A stretch of 64,000 nt of DNA from NCBI RefSeq assembly GCF_002514735.1, contig NZ_KZ300477.1:1879-65878 (forward strand), given 5' to 3'. Made by a program: the position numbers and the translations under genes. Numbering within the stretch: the first letter of the stretch is position 1; every line of letters begins with the position of its first letter. The notes beneath the pieces are model-generated. The model worked only from the letters and a program-made list of their open reading frames with translations, did no database searches and was not told where the DNA came from. The stretch comes from Sediminicola luteus. Lineage in GTDB: Bacteria > Bacteroidota > Bacteroidia > Flavobacteriales > Flavobacteriaceae. Shown in pieces: positions 53,788 to 63,367 of this stretch.

Positions 53788-53841
53788 GGAAGTTAAATTC
53801 TAGTGGAAAGATACTATTCCAAAATGTAATTAGGGTATTAA

Positions 53842-53869
53842 AAAAGGCATCCCCCCACAGGACGCCTTT
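53842..53869 (-). terminator. Rho-independent terminator after the metallopeptidase gene
   Basis: On the minus strand AAAGGCGTCC pairs with GGATGCCTTT (one G-U pair), then a T-run. It separates the metallopeptidase gene from the Lgt-like operon. Confidence 0.8.
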
Positions 53870-53897
53870 CTTAACCTATTTACAAGAAAAGGTCGAA

Positions 53898-54593
53898 TTA
53901 ATCTCTTCCGCCAAACACTTGTAAGGCCCAATATACCAGAGTAGCCAACGAGCCCAAAGCGGCCACCAAATAGGTACGCGCGGCCCATTTTAAGGAATCT
54001 TCGGCCCCGGCATACTCCTCTTGGCTTACCATATGTTTATTCTTTAACCAAGCCAATGCCCTATTAGAGGCATCGTATTCTACGGGTAAGGTGATAAAAC
54101 TGAACAAAGTGGCCAGCGCCATCATGATCAATCCGGCTACGGCTACATAATATCCGAGTCCTACACCGGCACCGGCGCCCAAGGCCAATCCGCCAAACAC
54201 CACCCACATACTCATACCCGAGGTAATACTTACCACGGGCACCAATTTAGAGCGCATGGTCAGCCATTGATAGGCTTGCGCATGTTGTACGGCGTGCCCG
54301 CACTCGTGCGCAGCTACCGCAGCGGCAGCGGCATTGCGTTGTGAATACACCCCTTCGCTCAGGTTTACGGTTTTATTGGTAGGGTTATAGTGATCGGTAA
54401 GCATACCTGGTGTAGACACCACCTTTACATCGCTAATACCATGATCGGCCAGCATTTTTTCGGCAATCTCGGCCCCACTCATGCCGTTGCGCAAATGCAC
54501 ACGGGAATAATGTTTGAACTTACTCTTTAATCTATTGCTTACGAGGAAGCTTACCAAGGCAATGGCCCCGATAAGTATATAATATCCCATCAT
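53898..54593 (-). CDS. YugP-type neutral zinc metallopeptidase
   Basis: The start is ATG 54593 or 54590 (MMGYYILIGA), 231 or 230 residues; the frame from 54668 adds 25 unrelated residues. The protein has an N-terminal membrane helix, the zinc motif AAHECGHAVQH (HExxH, about 98-107), FITLPVEYDASNRAL with the third-ligand Glu, and further hydrophobic segments. It belongs to the DUF-type YugP/zinc metallopeptidase family of bacterial membranes. The substrate is unknown. Confidence 0.9.
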   Translation of the reverse strand: MMGYYILIGAIALVSFLVSNRLKSKFKHYSRVHLRNGMSGAEIAEKMLADHGISDVKVVSTPGMLTDHYNPTNKTVNLSEGVYSQRNAAAAAVAAHECGHAVQHAQAYQWLTMRSKLVPVVSITSGMSMWVVFGGLALGAGAGVGLGYYVAVAGLIMMALATLFSFITLPVEYDASNRALAWLKNKHMVSQEEYAGAEDSLKWAARTYLVAALGSLATLVYWALQVFGGRD

Positions 54594-54729
54594 AACATTT
54601 CGTCTTTTGTGTTGGAAATGAAAATACAAAAATCCGGCCAAAGCCGTAATTGAATTACTAACTGCCAAAATGACTCAAACGCCTACATGGACGACCAAAT
54701 GCCAATTTTTACGGTCAAAAGCCCATTTC

Positions 54730-54984
54730 TCACCGAAACCGCAACTTCATCCAAATCATAAGAATAATCAACAAGGCAGTAACCGCATTGGCCAAAACGA
54801 TAGGTAAACTATCGTGATGTAAGCCATAGCTTAACCACAAAAGCGTACCCGTCAGGAAAACCAAATACATGGTCAATGAAATATCTTTGGCACTACGCTC
54901 CTTAAAGGTTTTATACACCTGGGGCACAAAGGCCGAAGTGGTTAGGGTAGCCGCGATCATACCGATAATTTCAATAGTTTCCAT
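54730..54984 (-). CDS. SemiSWEET sugar transporter
   Basis: The start is ATG 54984 (METIEIIGMIAA), giving the 84-residue length of SemiSWEETs; the frame from 55086 adds 34 residues with no support. It has three membrane helices with SAFVPQVYKTFKERSAKDISLTMYLVFLTGTLLWLSYGL, the PQ-loop-like pattern of the family, which dimerises to make a small sugar pore in the inner membrane. Confidence 0.9.
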   Translation of the reverse strand: METIEIIGMIAATLTTSAFVPQVYKTFKERSAKDISLTMYLVFLTGTLLWLSYGLHHDSLPIVLANAVTALLIILMIWMKLRFR

Positions 54985-55157
54985 AGGGTCTGGTGGTTTG
55001 TCTTTCAAATATAGGGGAAAGAAGTCGATGCAAATCGGAATAGCCTTAATTGTTAAAGTTTTACCAAGGCTGTTAGTCTTGCTCACCTACTACGTCAGTA
55101 TACATGGGAAAAGAAACGCTATGAACCCCATTTTGATATAGGGGAAAATGAATTGAA

Positions 55158-55748
55158 ATGGAATATATTAGTGACATTGCCTTTAGTGACGCGGTAAAAA
55201 AAGTTCAGGAAACGCAAGGGTCTCGAACTGCCTATGCCCGTATGGAAACCGCTGGAGGCTGGCGCTCGGAGGTCGATACCGAACTATCGGATTTTCTGTC
55301 GAACCAAGATTCGTTTTATCTGGCCACCGCCAACGCTAAGGGACAACCTTACGTACAGCACCGCGGTGGCCCCCCAGGATTTTTAAAACCTATCGGAAAC
55401 AACCAATTGGCCTTTGCCGATTTTTCGGGGAACCGCCAATACATTAGTGTGGGCAACTTAAGCGAAAACAATCAGGCCTTTATCTTTTTGATGGATTATG
55501 CCCGACAGACCCGTATCAAAATCTGGGGCACGGCCCAAGTGGTAACCAAAGACCCTAGCTTACTTCAAAAGTTGGTGGATCCCGAATACCATGCCATACC
55601 TGAGCGTATCATGGTGTTTACGGTAAAAGCTTGGGACGTAAACTGTCGTCAACATATTAAACAACGCTATACGGCCGAGCAGGTTAAACAAATTACCCAA
55701 CCCCTAAAAGACCGTATTGCCGAACTCGAAGCCCAATTGGAAAAATAA
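55158..55748 (+). CDS. pyridoxamine-5-phosphate oxidase-like flavin-binding protein
   Basis: A 196-residue member of the FMN-binding split-barrel superfamily. It has FYLATANAKGQPYVQHRGGPPGFLK (about 53-78) and FADFSGNRQYISVGNL (about 87-102), with RTRIKIWGTAQVV. A charged C-terminal coil (QITQPLKDRIAELEAQLEK) ends the protein. The actual reaction is unknown. It is transcribed alone, converging on leuS. Confidence 0.8.
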   Translation: MEYISDIAFSDAVKKVQETQGSRTAYARMETAGGWRSEVDTELSDFLSNQDSFYLATANAKGQPYVQHRGGPPGFLKPIGNNQLAFADFSGNRQYISVGNLSENNQAFIFLMDYARQTRIKIWGTAQVVTKDPSLLQKLVDPEYHAIPERIMVFTVKAWDVNCRQHIKQRYTAEQVKQITQPLKDRIAELEAQLEK

Positions 55749-55890
55749 AGCAACTATACCATTTTCCAGTTTATGGTTTGTGGGTTTGTTGTTTGAAGGG
55801 TTTATAGTTCATGGTTCATGATAATCCACAAATTTTTACTTCGTACCTCGTCCTTCCCACTTCGTACTTAGAAAAGTTTACAACTCAAGT

Positions 55891-58704
55891 CTATCCCACT
55901 ATATTAACGATCTTACCCGGTACCACGATAACCTTTTTAGGTTCGCGCCCAGCCAATTGGGCCTGGGTTTTCTCATGGGCCATAACGGCCGCTTCAATAT
56001 CGTCTTTAGACATATCCAAGGGCAGCTCTAGCTTAAAGCGCATTTTACCATTGAAGGAAATCGGATATTCTTTGGTACTCTCTACCAAATATTTCTCCTC
56101 AAAAACTGGAAAAGCCGCGGTAGCGATAGATTCGGTATGGCCCAATTGCTCCCATAGCTCTTCGGCAATATGCGGGGCATAAGGTGAAACCAAAACCAAC
56201 AAGGGTTCCAGAATCTGTTTACTGCTACACTTTTGGGTCGTAAGTTCGTTTACGGCGATCATAAAAGTAGAGACCGAGGTATTGAAAGAGAAATTCTCGA
56301 TATCCGATTCTACTTTCTTTATGGTCTTGTGCAGGGTTTTAAGGTTCTCGGCACTTGGATCGGTATCGGTTACCTTGAGACCCTCGGCACCCATATAGAG
56401 TTTCCAAAGTTTTTTCAAAAATCCGTGTACCCCGGTGATACCGGCCGTATTCCAAGGTTTGGACTGCTCCAAGGGCCCTAGGAACATTTCGTACAAGCGC
56501 AGACTATCGGCCCCGTATTGGGCACAGATATTATCGGGGTTGACCACGTTGTATTTGGACTTGGACATTTTTTCGACCTCGCGGCCTACAATGTATTTGC
56601 CATCTTCCAACACAAATTCAGCATCGGCATATTCAGGGCGCCATTGTTTAAAGACCTCAATATCCAATTCGTCAGAAGCATTAACAAAAGATACATCGGC
56701 ATGGATAGGCACCACTTTTTGGTCACCAAGCAACCCTTTAGACACTACCTTATTCTCGCCATCCAATCTATACACAAAGGCCGAGGTACCGGTAATCATA
56801 CCTTGGTTTATCAATTTTTTGGCAAACTCGGTCACAGGTACATGTCCGCGGTCAAAAAGGAATTTTTGCCAAAAACGGGCATACAACAAATGTCCAGTAG
56901 CATGCTCCGACCCCCCTATGTAGAGGTCTACATCTTTCCAATAGTCCAAGGCTTCTTTAGACGCAAAGGCATCGGTATTTCCGGCATCCATATAGCGGTT
57001 AAAATACCACGAGCTTCCGGCCCAACCGGGCATGGTATTCAGTTCTAGGGGAAATACGGTCTTATGATTGACCTTATCGTTGGCTACAACCGTATTCGAT
57101 TCAGTACACCATGCCCAAACCGAGGCATTGCCCAAAGGCGGCTCACCGGTTTCGGTAGGCAGGTATTTTTCCACTTCTGGTAAACGGATCGGCAAATGTT
57201 TGGTAGCGATCATTTGGGGTTTTCCGTCTACATAATAGACCGGAAAAGGTTCGCCCCAATAGCGCTGGCGACTGAATACGGCATCGCGCAAACGGTAGTT
57301 TACCTTGCCAAAACCAATACCTTTGGCCTCCAATTCGGCAATAACCTTTTGCATGGCCTCTTTATACGAAAGTCCGTTTAAGAAATCGGAATTGGCGATA
57401 ATGGTATTTTCTTTGTCGGCAAAGGCTTCCTCGGAAATATCTACCCCTTCAAAAATATTCGGGATTTCGATACCGAAATGCTGGGCAAAATCATAGTCGC
57501 GTTGGTCGCCGCAGGGTACGGCCATTACCGCACCACTACCATAACCGGCCAATACATAATCACCGATCCAGATCGGCACTTTTTTACCGGTAAACGGATG
57601 CAAGGCATAAGCCCCTGTAAAAGCACCACTAATGGTTTTTACATCGGCCATACGATCGCGTTCCGAACGTTTAGCAGTGGCTTCTATATAGGCTTCCACT
57701 TCGGCACGTTGTGCTTCGGTAGTAATTTGTTGTACCAAGTCCAATTCGGGGGCCAAGGTCATAAAACTGACTCCAAAAATAGTATCGGGCCGGGTGGTAA
57801 AAACCTCTATACTTTCGTTATGACCATCAATTTCGAATTGTACCATGGCCCCTACCGAGCGCCCAATCCAATTGGTTTGGGAGTCTTTTAAAGGTTGCGG
57901 CCAATCAATAGTATTCAAATCGTCAAGTAAACGTTGGGCATAAGCCGAGATACGCATACTCCATTGGGTCATTTTTTTACGCACCACTTCGTGTCCGCCA
58001 CGTTCCGACACCCCGTTTACTATCTCGTCGTTGGCTAAAACGGTACCTAGGGCCGGACACCAATTTACCTCGGTTTCGGCCAAATAGGTCAGTCTGTATT
58101 TTAAAAGTAAATCTTGCTTATCCGCTTCGGAAAAGGCCTGCCAGTCGGCGGCCGAAAATGTTGGGATATCCTCATCACAAACGGCATTGATGTTGGCATT
58201 CCCCTCTTTTTCAAAAACAGCGATCAAGTCGTGGATAGGAAGCGCCTTATCGGCATCCTTACAGTAATAAGACTCAAAAAGTTGGATAAAGATCCACTGC
58301 GTCCATTTATAATATTCAGGGTCAGAGGTACGCACCTCCCTACTCCAATCGAAAGAGAACCCGATCTGGTCTAACTGCCTTCTATAGGTTTTGATATTGG
58401 CAGCGGTCGTAATCGCCGGATGCTGCCCCGTCTGTATGGCATACTGCTCCGCTGGGAGCCCGAATGAGTCGTAACCTTGCGGATGGAGTACGTTAAAACC
58501 CTTATGGCGCTTATAACGGGCATAGATATCGGAAGCGATATAACCCAACGGATGCCCTACGTGCAACCCCGCCCCAGAAGGGTATGGGAACATATCCAGC
58601 ACATAAAACTTAGGTTTGTCACTGTTGTTATCGGCTTTAAAAGTAGCGCGTTGGGCCCATTCGTTTTGCCATTTGGCCTCAATGGCGTTAAAATCGTAAT
58701 TCAT
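55891..58704 (-). CDS. leuS: leucine-tRNA ligase
   Basis: A 937-residue class I synthetase charging tRNA-Leu. The HIGH-type motif is HVGHPLGYIASD (about 48-59). The editing (CP1) domain spans about 240-420 with TTRPDTIFG and VMAVPCGDQRD. The KMSKS motif is EKMSKSKYN. The anticodon-binding and C-terminal domains complete a normal-length enzyme. Confidence 0.97.
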   Translation of the reverse strand: MNYDFNAIEAKWQNEWAQRATFKADNNSDKPKFYVLDMFPYPSGAGLHVGHPLGYIASDIYARYKRHKGFNVLHPQGYDSFGLPAEQYAIQTGQHPAITTAANIKTYRRQLDQIGFSFDWSREVRTSDPEYYKWTQWIFIQLFESYYCKDADKALPIHDLIAVFEKEGNANINAVCDEDIPTFSAADWQAFSEADKQDLLLKYRLTYLAETEVNWCPALGTVLANDEIVNGVSERGGHEVVRKKMTQWSMRISAYAQRLLDDLNTIDWPQPLKDSQTNWIGRSVGAMVQFEIDGHNESIEVFTTRPDTIFGVSFMTLAPELDLVQQITTEAQRAEVEAYIEATAKRSERDRMADVKTISGAFTGAYALHPFTGKKVPIWIGDYVLAGYGSGAVMAVPCGDQRDYDFAQHFGIEIPNIFEGVDISEEAFADKENTIIANSDFLNGLSYKEAMQKVIAELEAKGIGFGKVNYRLRDAVFSRQRYWGEPFPVYYVDGKPQMIATKHLPIRLPEVEKYLPTETGEPPLGNASVWAWCTESNTVVANDKVNHKTVFPLELNTMPGWAGSSWYFNRYMDAGNTDAFASKEALDYWKDVDLYIGGSEHATGHLLYARFWQKFLFDRGHVPVTEFAKKLINQGMITGTSAFVYRLDGENKVVSKGLLGDQKVVPIHADVSFVNASDELDIEVFKQWRPEYADAEFVLEDGKYIVGREVEKMSKSKYNVVNPDNICAQYGADSLRLYEMFLGPLEQSKPWNTAGITGVHGFLKKLWKLYMGAEGLKVTDTDPSAENLKTLHKTIKKVESDIENFSFNTSVSTFMIAVNELTTQKCSSKQILEPLLVLVSPYAPHIAEELWEQLGHTESIATAAFPVFEEKYLVESTKEYPISFNGKMRFKLELPLDMSKDDIEAAVMAHEKTQAQLAGREPKKVIVVPGKIVNIVG

Positions 58705-58968
58705 CTGTTACCGCTTTACTCGACATCAGAGCTATAGAACTCTTTCGTTTTCAATGCAAATGGCCGTTACACCAGACCATCTTATTTTGGGGGCAAAAAT
58801 AGGGGTTTCCAACTAATTAGTGGTATTGGAGCAAGAGCATCTTATATTTTTTACGCTTGTAGTTAAAACACTAAATGACCATTTAACAATCATTTTATTT
58901 TTATCTTTAGGTTGACGCCCAACCACAGCAATAACGGAACTGAAACCCAACTTTTCAAAACCAAAACA

Positions 58969-59331
58969 ATGGCATACGACGAATTTTTGGCCGAACGTAT
59001 CAGGCAAAGGCTTGGTCAAGCCAAACTACCCCTTCGGGAATTGAAAATGATGGGTGGGCTCTGTTTTATGGTAGACGACAAAATGTGTATGGGCGTATTG
59101 CAACAAAAAGGCACGGGTCGCGATTTTATCATGGCCCGAATCGGGGAAGACGCCTACGAATCTTTGCTGGCTCGGCCAGGTTGCCAACCCATGGATTTTA
59201 CGGGACGCCCCATGAAAGGTTATGTTTTTGTTTCGGATGAAGGTTTTGACACCGATACCGACCTCGATTTTTGGGTAGAAAAATGTTTGGCCTTTAACCC
59301 CTTGGCCAAGGCCAATAAAAAGAAAAAGTAA
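58969..59331 (+). CDS. TfoX N-terminal domain protein
   Basis: The start is ATG 58969 (MAYDEFLAERIRQRL); the frame from 58912 begins with TTG and adds 19 residues. The 120-residue product is the TfoX/Sxy N-terminal domain only: MMGGLCFMVDDKMCMGV and DFIMARIG, ending in a Lys-rich tail. In Gammaproteobacteria TfoX controls competence. The lone domain here is of unknown role and may act in another cytoplasmic regulatory task. The next gene starts 11 bases later. Confidence 0.85.
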   Translation: MAYDEFLAERIRQRLGQAKLPLRELKMMGGLCFMVDDKMCMGVLQQKGTGRDFIMARIGEDAYESLLARPGCQPMDFTGRPMKGYVFVSDEGFDTDTDLDFWVEKCLAFNPLAKANKKKK

Positions 59332-59342
59332 ACAAATCCTAT

Positions 59343-59843
59343 ATGCCACGCCCCAAAACCAAACCAGAGTTACTGGACCGAAGCCAGGAGAATTTTAAAA
59401 AGCTGACCGACTTTATCGCTCAAATTCCAGAAAAGGGTAAGCATCAAGAATTTCCACCAGGGACTTTAAATCGTAACATACGCGATGTCTTGGCCCATTT
59501 ACACCATTGGCACCTCCTTTTTTTGGGTTGGTACAAAGTGGGTATGTCTGGCCAAAAACCACAAATGCCGGCGGCCGGCCATACCTGGAAAACCACCACC
59601 ATTCTCAATAGTGAAATCCAAAAAAAATATGCTGCCACCCCACTGACCAACATCGAGCAAGACCTACACAACTCCTTTCTGGCGCTGCAAAAAATCATTA
59701 AGGCCCATAGCGAGGCGGAATTGTTCGAAAAGAAGTATTACGGCTGGACAGGCACTACTTCCTTGGGGGCCTATTTGGTCTCGGCTACTTCTAGTCATTA
59801 CGATTGGGGATTGAAATTGATAAAAAAAGTGACACGAAATTAG
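59343..59843 (+). CDS. ClbS/DfsB four-helix bundle protein
   Basis: A 166-residue all-helical protein of the ClbS/DfsB family (DinB-like). It has a PRPKTKPELL start, NIRDVLAHLHHWHLLFLGWYKVGM (about 48-71), GHTWKTT, and TSLGAYLVSATSSHYDWGLKLI near the end. Members include the colibactin self-protection hydrolase ClbS and uncharacterised proteins. No colibactin-like cluster is here. It is likely co-transcribed with the TfoX-like gene (11-base gap). Confidence 0.85.
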   Translation: MPRPKTKPELLDRSQENFKKLTDFIAQIPEKGKHQEFPPGTLNRNIRDVLAHLHHWHLLFLGWYKVGMSGQKPQMPAAGHTWKTTTILNSEIQKKYAATPLTNIEQDLHNSFLALQKIIKAHSEAELFEKKYYGWTGTTSLGAYLVSATSSHYDWGLKLIKKVTRN

Positions 59844-59981
59844 GTGGGGTCTCGAAACAGATGTATTAAAATTCTGGTTTGAATGATGAAATACCATACA
59901 GCGATCAATCGCTTTTAAAAAATATGGCCAGGCAACCTTTTTAACACTTCACCCCTCTATACCACTAGAAACGAAAATGTT

Positions 59982-61187
59982 ATGAAAGCCTTTCCTTCGC
60001 TCGCCCTATTCCTTTGGTTCGGTATTATGGTTTACGGCCAATCGGCAAAAGAACAACTAGCCTTGGCCAATGCGGCCCAGTTGGACCATAGTTCAGGCAC
60101 CATTGCCTTCACCTACCAAGATAAATTCGGCTACCTGATCGTACCGGTCAACATAGGTTCGGAAACCTATGACTACATTTTTGATACCGGTGGTTACAAT
60201 ACCATTACGACCACCATTATGCAACATAACGACTTAAATCCAGTGATGCAGGTCGAAGTAGGCAGTTCCAACCAAAAAAAAGCCAAGATCGATTTGGTAT
60301 CCATCCCGACCCTAGCCGTGGGCGGAATACCATTTACCCAAGTTGGTGCCTTTAATTTTGATTTTGAGGAAGCCCCCCAAATACCTTGTTACACCAATGG
60401 GGGTTTGATCGGTAAAGGGATAATCCGTCATGGGATTTGGCAAATAGACTCCGAAGCGAAACAAATTCGGTTTAGCACAGAGCTGAAAGATATGCCCCAT
60501 ATGCGGACGGCCATCCCCATTAAAGTTAAACTAGACAAAACCTTCAACCCTTTTTTCAAAGCCAAGATAAATGGCCAAAACCATCGTTTCTTGCTCGACC
60601 TAGGATATGGAGGCATGGTTTCCCTTACCCAAAAAACGGCCCAAAACCTTAAAATAACCAACACCCTTGAAATACAAGGTGAAGGCAGCGTAGGGGCCCA
60701 TGGCAGCAAAATCGAAAACAGTCATTTGGCCCAATTGGAATCGTTACAAATAGGTTCGGGTAAAATTGAGCGGCCCATAGCCCGTTATGCCGCTTCGAAT
60801 AACCATAATTTGATCGGGGCCGATATCTTGGAACACTTTATACTGACCCTCGATTTTGAGCGCAGCACCTTATACCTGACCCCCCTAGACCATAAAACGG
60901 ATAAGGGCAAAACGAGTTTTGGTCTCGATTTCAATAAGGGCACCAATGGTGGTACAGCATACATTAGTCGGATTTTCGGGAATGGTCCTGCCCAAAAGGC
61001 CGGGCTATTATTATACGATACCATTGAAGCGGTAAATGGACAAGTGCTAACAGATATGGAATATTGTGATTTTTACGACTACGTAAATACCCAACTTGGA
61101 CAAGAAACCCCCTTGACCCTCACGGTGCTACGAAAAACCGGGATTGAGAAAGTGGTTTTGAAAAAAGCACATCTTTTTACCAAATAA
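59982..61187 (+). CDS. retropepsin-like aspartic protease with PDZ domain
   Basis: A 401-residue exported protein (signal about 1-19, ending MVYGQ). It has two aspartic-protease lobes: YIFDTGGYNT (Asp62 region, the retropepsin DTG) and a second lobe with FLLDLGYGGMVSL, where the usual DSG/DTG is DLG. A PDZ domain (about 315-395: TAYISRIFGNGPAQKAGLLLYDTIEAVNG) closes the protein. Probably a periplasmic protease or processing factor. It is transcribed alone and ends at a bidirectional terminator. Confidence 0.85.
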   Translation: MKAFPSLALFLWFGIMVYGQSAKEQLALANAAQLDHSSGTIAFTYQDKFGYLIVPVNIGSETYDYIFDTGGYNTITTTIMQHNDLNPVMQVEVGSSNQKKAKIDLVSIPTLAVGGIPFTQVGAFNFDFEEAPQIPCYTNGGLIGKGIIRHGIWQIDSEAKQIRFSTELKDMPHMRTAIPIKVKLDKTFNPFFKAKINGQNHRFLLDLGYGGMVSLTQKTAQNLKITNTLEIQGEGSVGAHGSKIENSHLAQLESLQIGSGKIERPIARYAASNNHNLIGADILEHFILTLDFERSTLYLTPLDHKTDKGKTSFGLDFNKGTNGGTAYISRIFGNGPAQKAGLLLYDTIEAVNGQVLTDMEYCDFYDYVNTQLGQETPLTLTVLRKTGIEKVVLKKAHLFTK

Positions 61188-61211
61188 GGCCTAACCCATG
61201 GGGTTTTACAC

Positions 61212-61243
61212 AAAAAACGGCCACCCATCGGCAGCCGTTTTTA
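61212..61243. terminator. terminator between retropepsin-PDZ and M16 genes
   Basis: AAAACGGC pairs with GCCGTTTT, flanked by A- and T-runs on both sides, so it can serve both converging genes. Confidence 0.75.
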
Positions 61244-61298
61244 CTATTTTACTTTGTACCGAATACTAGATACTATATACTCGGTACTATATACTACC

Positions 61299-63365
61299 TT
61301 ATTCAAAATCCGCTTCGGTAACCCCTTCGTTTACCAAAACTTTGAGAATGGTGAAATCAAGGGTCATAGGGCCCATTTGTTGGCTCATCTTATGCGGGAA
61401 TCGGATTCCGGAAACCTCTTTATAATCAGACACCCCTACCGTAGTAGAAATGGTTTGTCCGTTCATTTCTTGGGTACTAACTTCCTGTACCTTTAGTCCG
61501 GTTTCGGCATCATAAAAGGCAGCCTTGTTACTAGACAACTGCACTTTATAGGCTTTCTTGCCATTTATCTGTGCTACCCCTGCGATATCGAGTTGGGCCA
61601 TTACATACTGTAATTCAGGGAACAGTTTAGACTCCAGCTGCATATCTTTGATTTGATCTTCGGTAAGCTCGGTGCGTTGTCCCTGCGCCTCAACATAGCC
61701 TTTATCTTTATTGAAAACCTGCTTGTTCATGCTCATTCCCATCATTCGAACGTCTACCATACGTTGGTTGATCGAGGTGCCTTTGATTACCATTTCCAAG
61801 GTCTGGCCTTGTACTTCTCCCGTGGCTTCCATCAAAATCGATTTTACCCCTTCCAAGGCATCCTTACCACCAATGGCGTCTAGATATTTTTGTAAAACGG
61901 CCTGTCCGGTATGTCCTTCCGGGATATCCGACTCAAAGGAAGGCGCTGCTACTTTATTGGCTTCTTTATCGAAGAATTCAATAGGCATGGTCTTTCCTTT
62001 GTATTGTACTTTTTCTAGATTGGCCAATACATCGGAGGCTTTACCGACCACAACGACCCGCAACTGGTTTAGGTTAATGTGCTTTTGAATGGCCTTTTGC
62101 ACATCTTGTACGGTAACCGCATTAACACGCTCCAAGTATTTTTGGTAGAAATCGGCCGGAAGGTCTTCGGTTTCCACGTTCAGGGCATATTGGGCTACGG
62201 TTTCGGGTTTTTCCAAAGCCATTACAAAATTACCGGCATATTTGGCCTTGGCACGGGCCAACTCGTCTTCGGTAACCGGCTCGTTGGCAATACGTTCCAG
62301 TTCCTTCAAAATCTCTACTACGGAACTATCGGTAACCATGTTACGTACACTGGCGGTGGCCTGGAACCTGCCTGGGGCATACTTGTCATCGGACAAACCG
62401 GAATACGACCCATAGGTATATCCCTTATCTTCACGTAGGTTTAGGTACAAACGCTGACCACCACCCCCTAAGATAAAGTTGGCCAATTTACTTGCGATAT
62501 AGTCAGGATCCTTCATTTCAAAGTCCGTTAAGCTCTGTACATTGATCTCCGATTGTACCGCATTGGGCATATCGACAAAATTGATTCGGCTGTACTGCGG
62601 GTTTACCGGCTGGGTATACTGGAAAGAAAGCGGCACGGCCTTGGTCCAGCCCACGAAATGGGTCTCTACCAATTCCTTGGCCTTCTCAAAGGTTATATCG
62701 CCCACGATTACCATATAGGCATTGGCAGGCACAAAATTATCGCGATAGAATTTAGTTACATCGGCCAAGCTTACGTTGTTGGCCGTAGCTTCGGTAACGA
62801 ACTCGCCATAGGGGTGGGCCTTACCATAAGACAAGGCATCGCTAACACGCTCGGCAATACCGGCCACATCGTTTTCCTGTGATTTGATACCGGTGATCAA
62901 TATGTCTTTTTGCTTGTCGAATTCTTCCTGGGTAAAGTTTGGGTTAATAGTGGCATCGGCCAACATTTCCATTACCCTAGGAAAGTATTTGGTCAAAGAT
63001 TGTGCATAGGCACTACCCGAACCGAAATTGATACGGGCCCCCATAAAATCGACCTCCTCATTAAATTCATCTTTTGGGATATTAGTAGTACCGTTACCCA
63101 TAAGTGCGGCCATTAACGAAGAGACCCCGGCCTTATCGCCTTCTAATACCGGTGCATTATCTAAAGACAATTGTACCGAAACACGGGGTAGTTTATGGTT
63201 TTCCATAACCAAAACCTGTAGTCCGTTGTTCAATTCAAACTTTTGGGGTTCGGCCAATTTAATAACGGGTGCGGGGCCTGATTTAGGCGGTTGGGTACGA
63301 TCTACCTGGGCCTGAATGCTTACTAGGCCACATAAACAAAGTATACTGAATAGAATCTTTTTCAT
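61299..63365 (-). CDS. M16 peptidase non-catalytic subunit fused to a C-terminal lipoprotein-like domain
   Basis: A 688-residue protein with a signal peptide ending VSIQAQ (about 20). Residues 30-470 form two M16 (insulinase/pitrilysin) lobes, but the zinc motif HxxEH is absent: the matching spot is SSLMAALMGN. The Arg/Tyr-type region (LREDKGYTYGSYSG) of the partner subunit is present. A third domain (about 490-688, beginning IGGKDALEGVKSILM) resembles a LolA/outer-membrane-lipoprotein fold and carries no peptidase motif. It follows the catalytic subunit gene by 2 bases. Confidence 0.88.
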   Translation of the reverse strand: MKKILFSILCLCGLVSIQAQVDRTQPPKSGPAPVIKLAEPQKFELNNGLQVLVMENHKLPRVSVQLSLDNAPVLEGDKAGVSSLMAALMGNGTTNIPKDEFNEEVDFMGARINFGSGSAYAQSLTKYFPRVMEMLADATINPNFTQEEFDKQKDILITGIKSQENDVAGIAERVSDALSYGKAHPYGEFVTEATANNVSLADVTKFYRDNFVPANAYMVIVGDITFEKAKELVETHFVGWTKAVPLSFQYTQPVNPQYSRINFVDMPNAVQSEINVQSLTDFEMKDPDYIASKLANFILGGGGQRLYLNLREDKGYTYGSYSGLSDDKYAPGRFQATASVRNMVTDSSVVEILKELERIANEPVTEDELARAKAKYAGNFVMALEKPETVAQYALNVETEDLPADFYQKYLERVNAVTVQDVQKAIQKHINLNQLRVVVVGKASDVLANLEKVQYKGKTMPIEFFDKEANKVAAPSFESDIPEGHTGQAVLQKYLDAIGGKDALEGVKSILMEATGEVQGQTLEMVIKGTSINQRMVDVRMMGMSMNKQVFNKDKGYVEAQGQRTELTEDQIKDMQLESKLFPELQYVMAQLDIAGVAQINGKKAYKVQLSSNKAAFYDAETGLKVQEVSTQEMNGQTISTTVGVSDYKEVSGIRFPHKMSQQMGPMTLDFTILKVLVNEGVTEADFE

Positions 63366-63367
63366 CC

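Noticed and set aside
54730-55086. 118-residue version of the SemiSWEET
   Set aside because: The extra 34 residues have no similarity, and ATG 54984 gives the family length.
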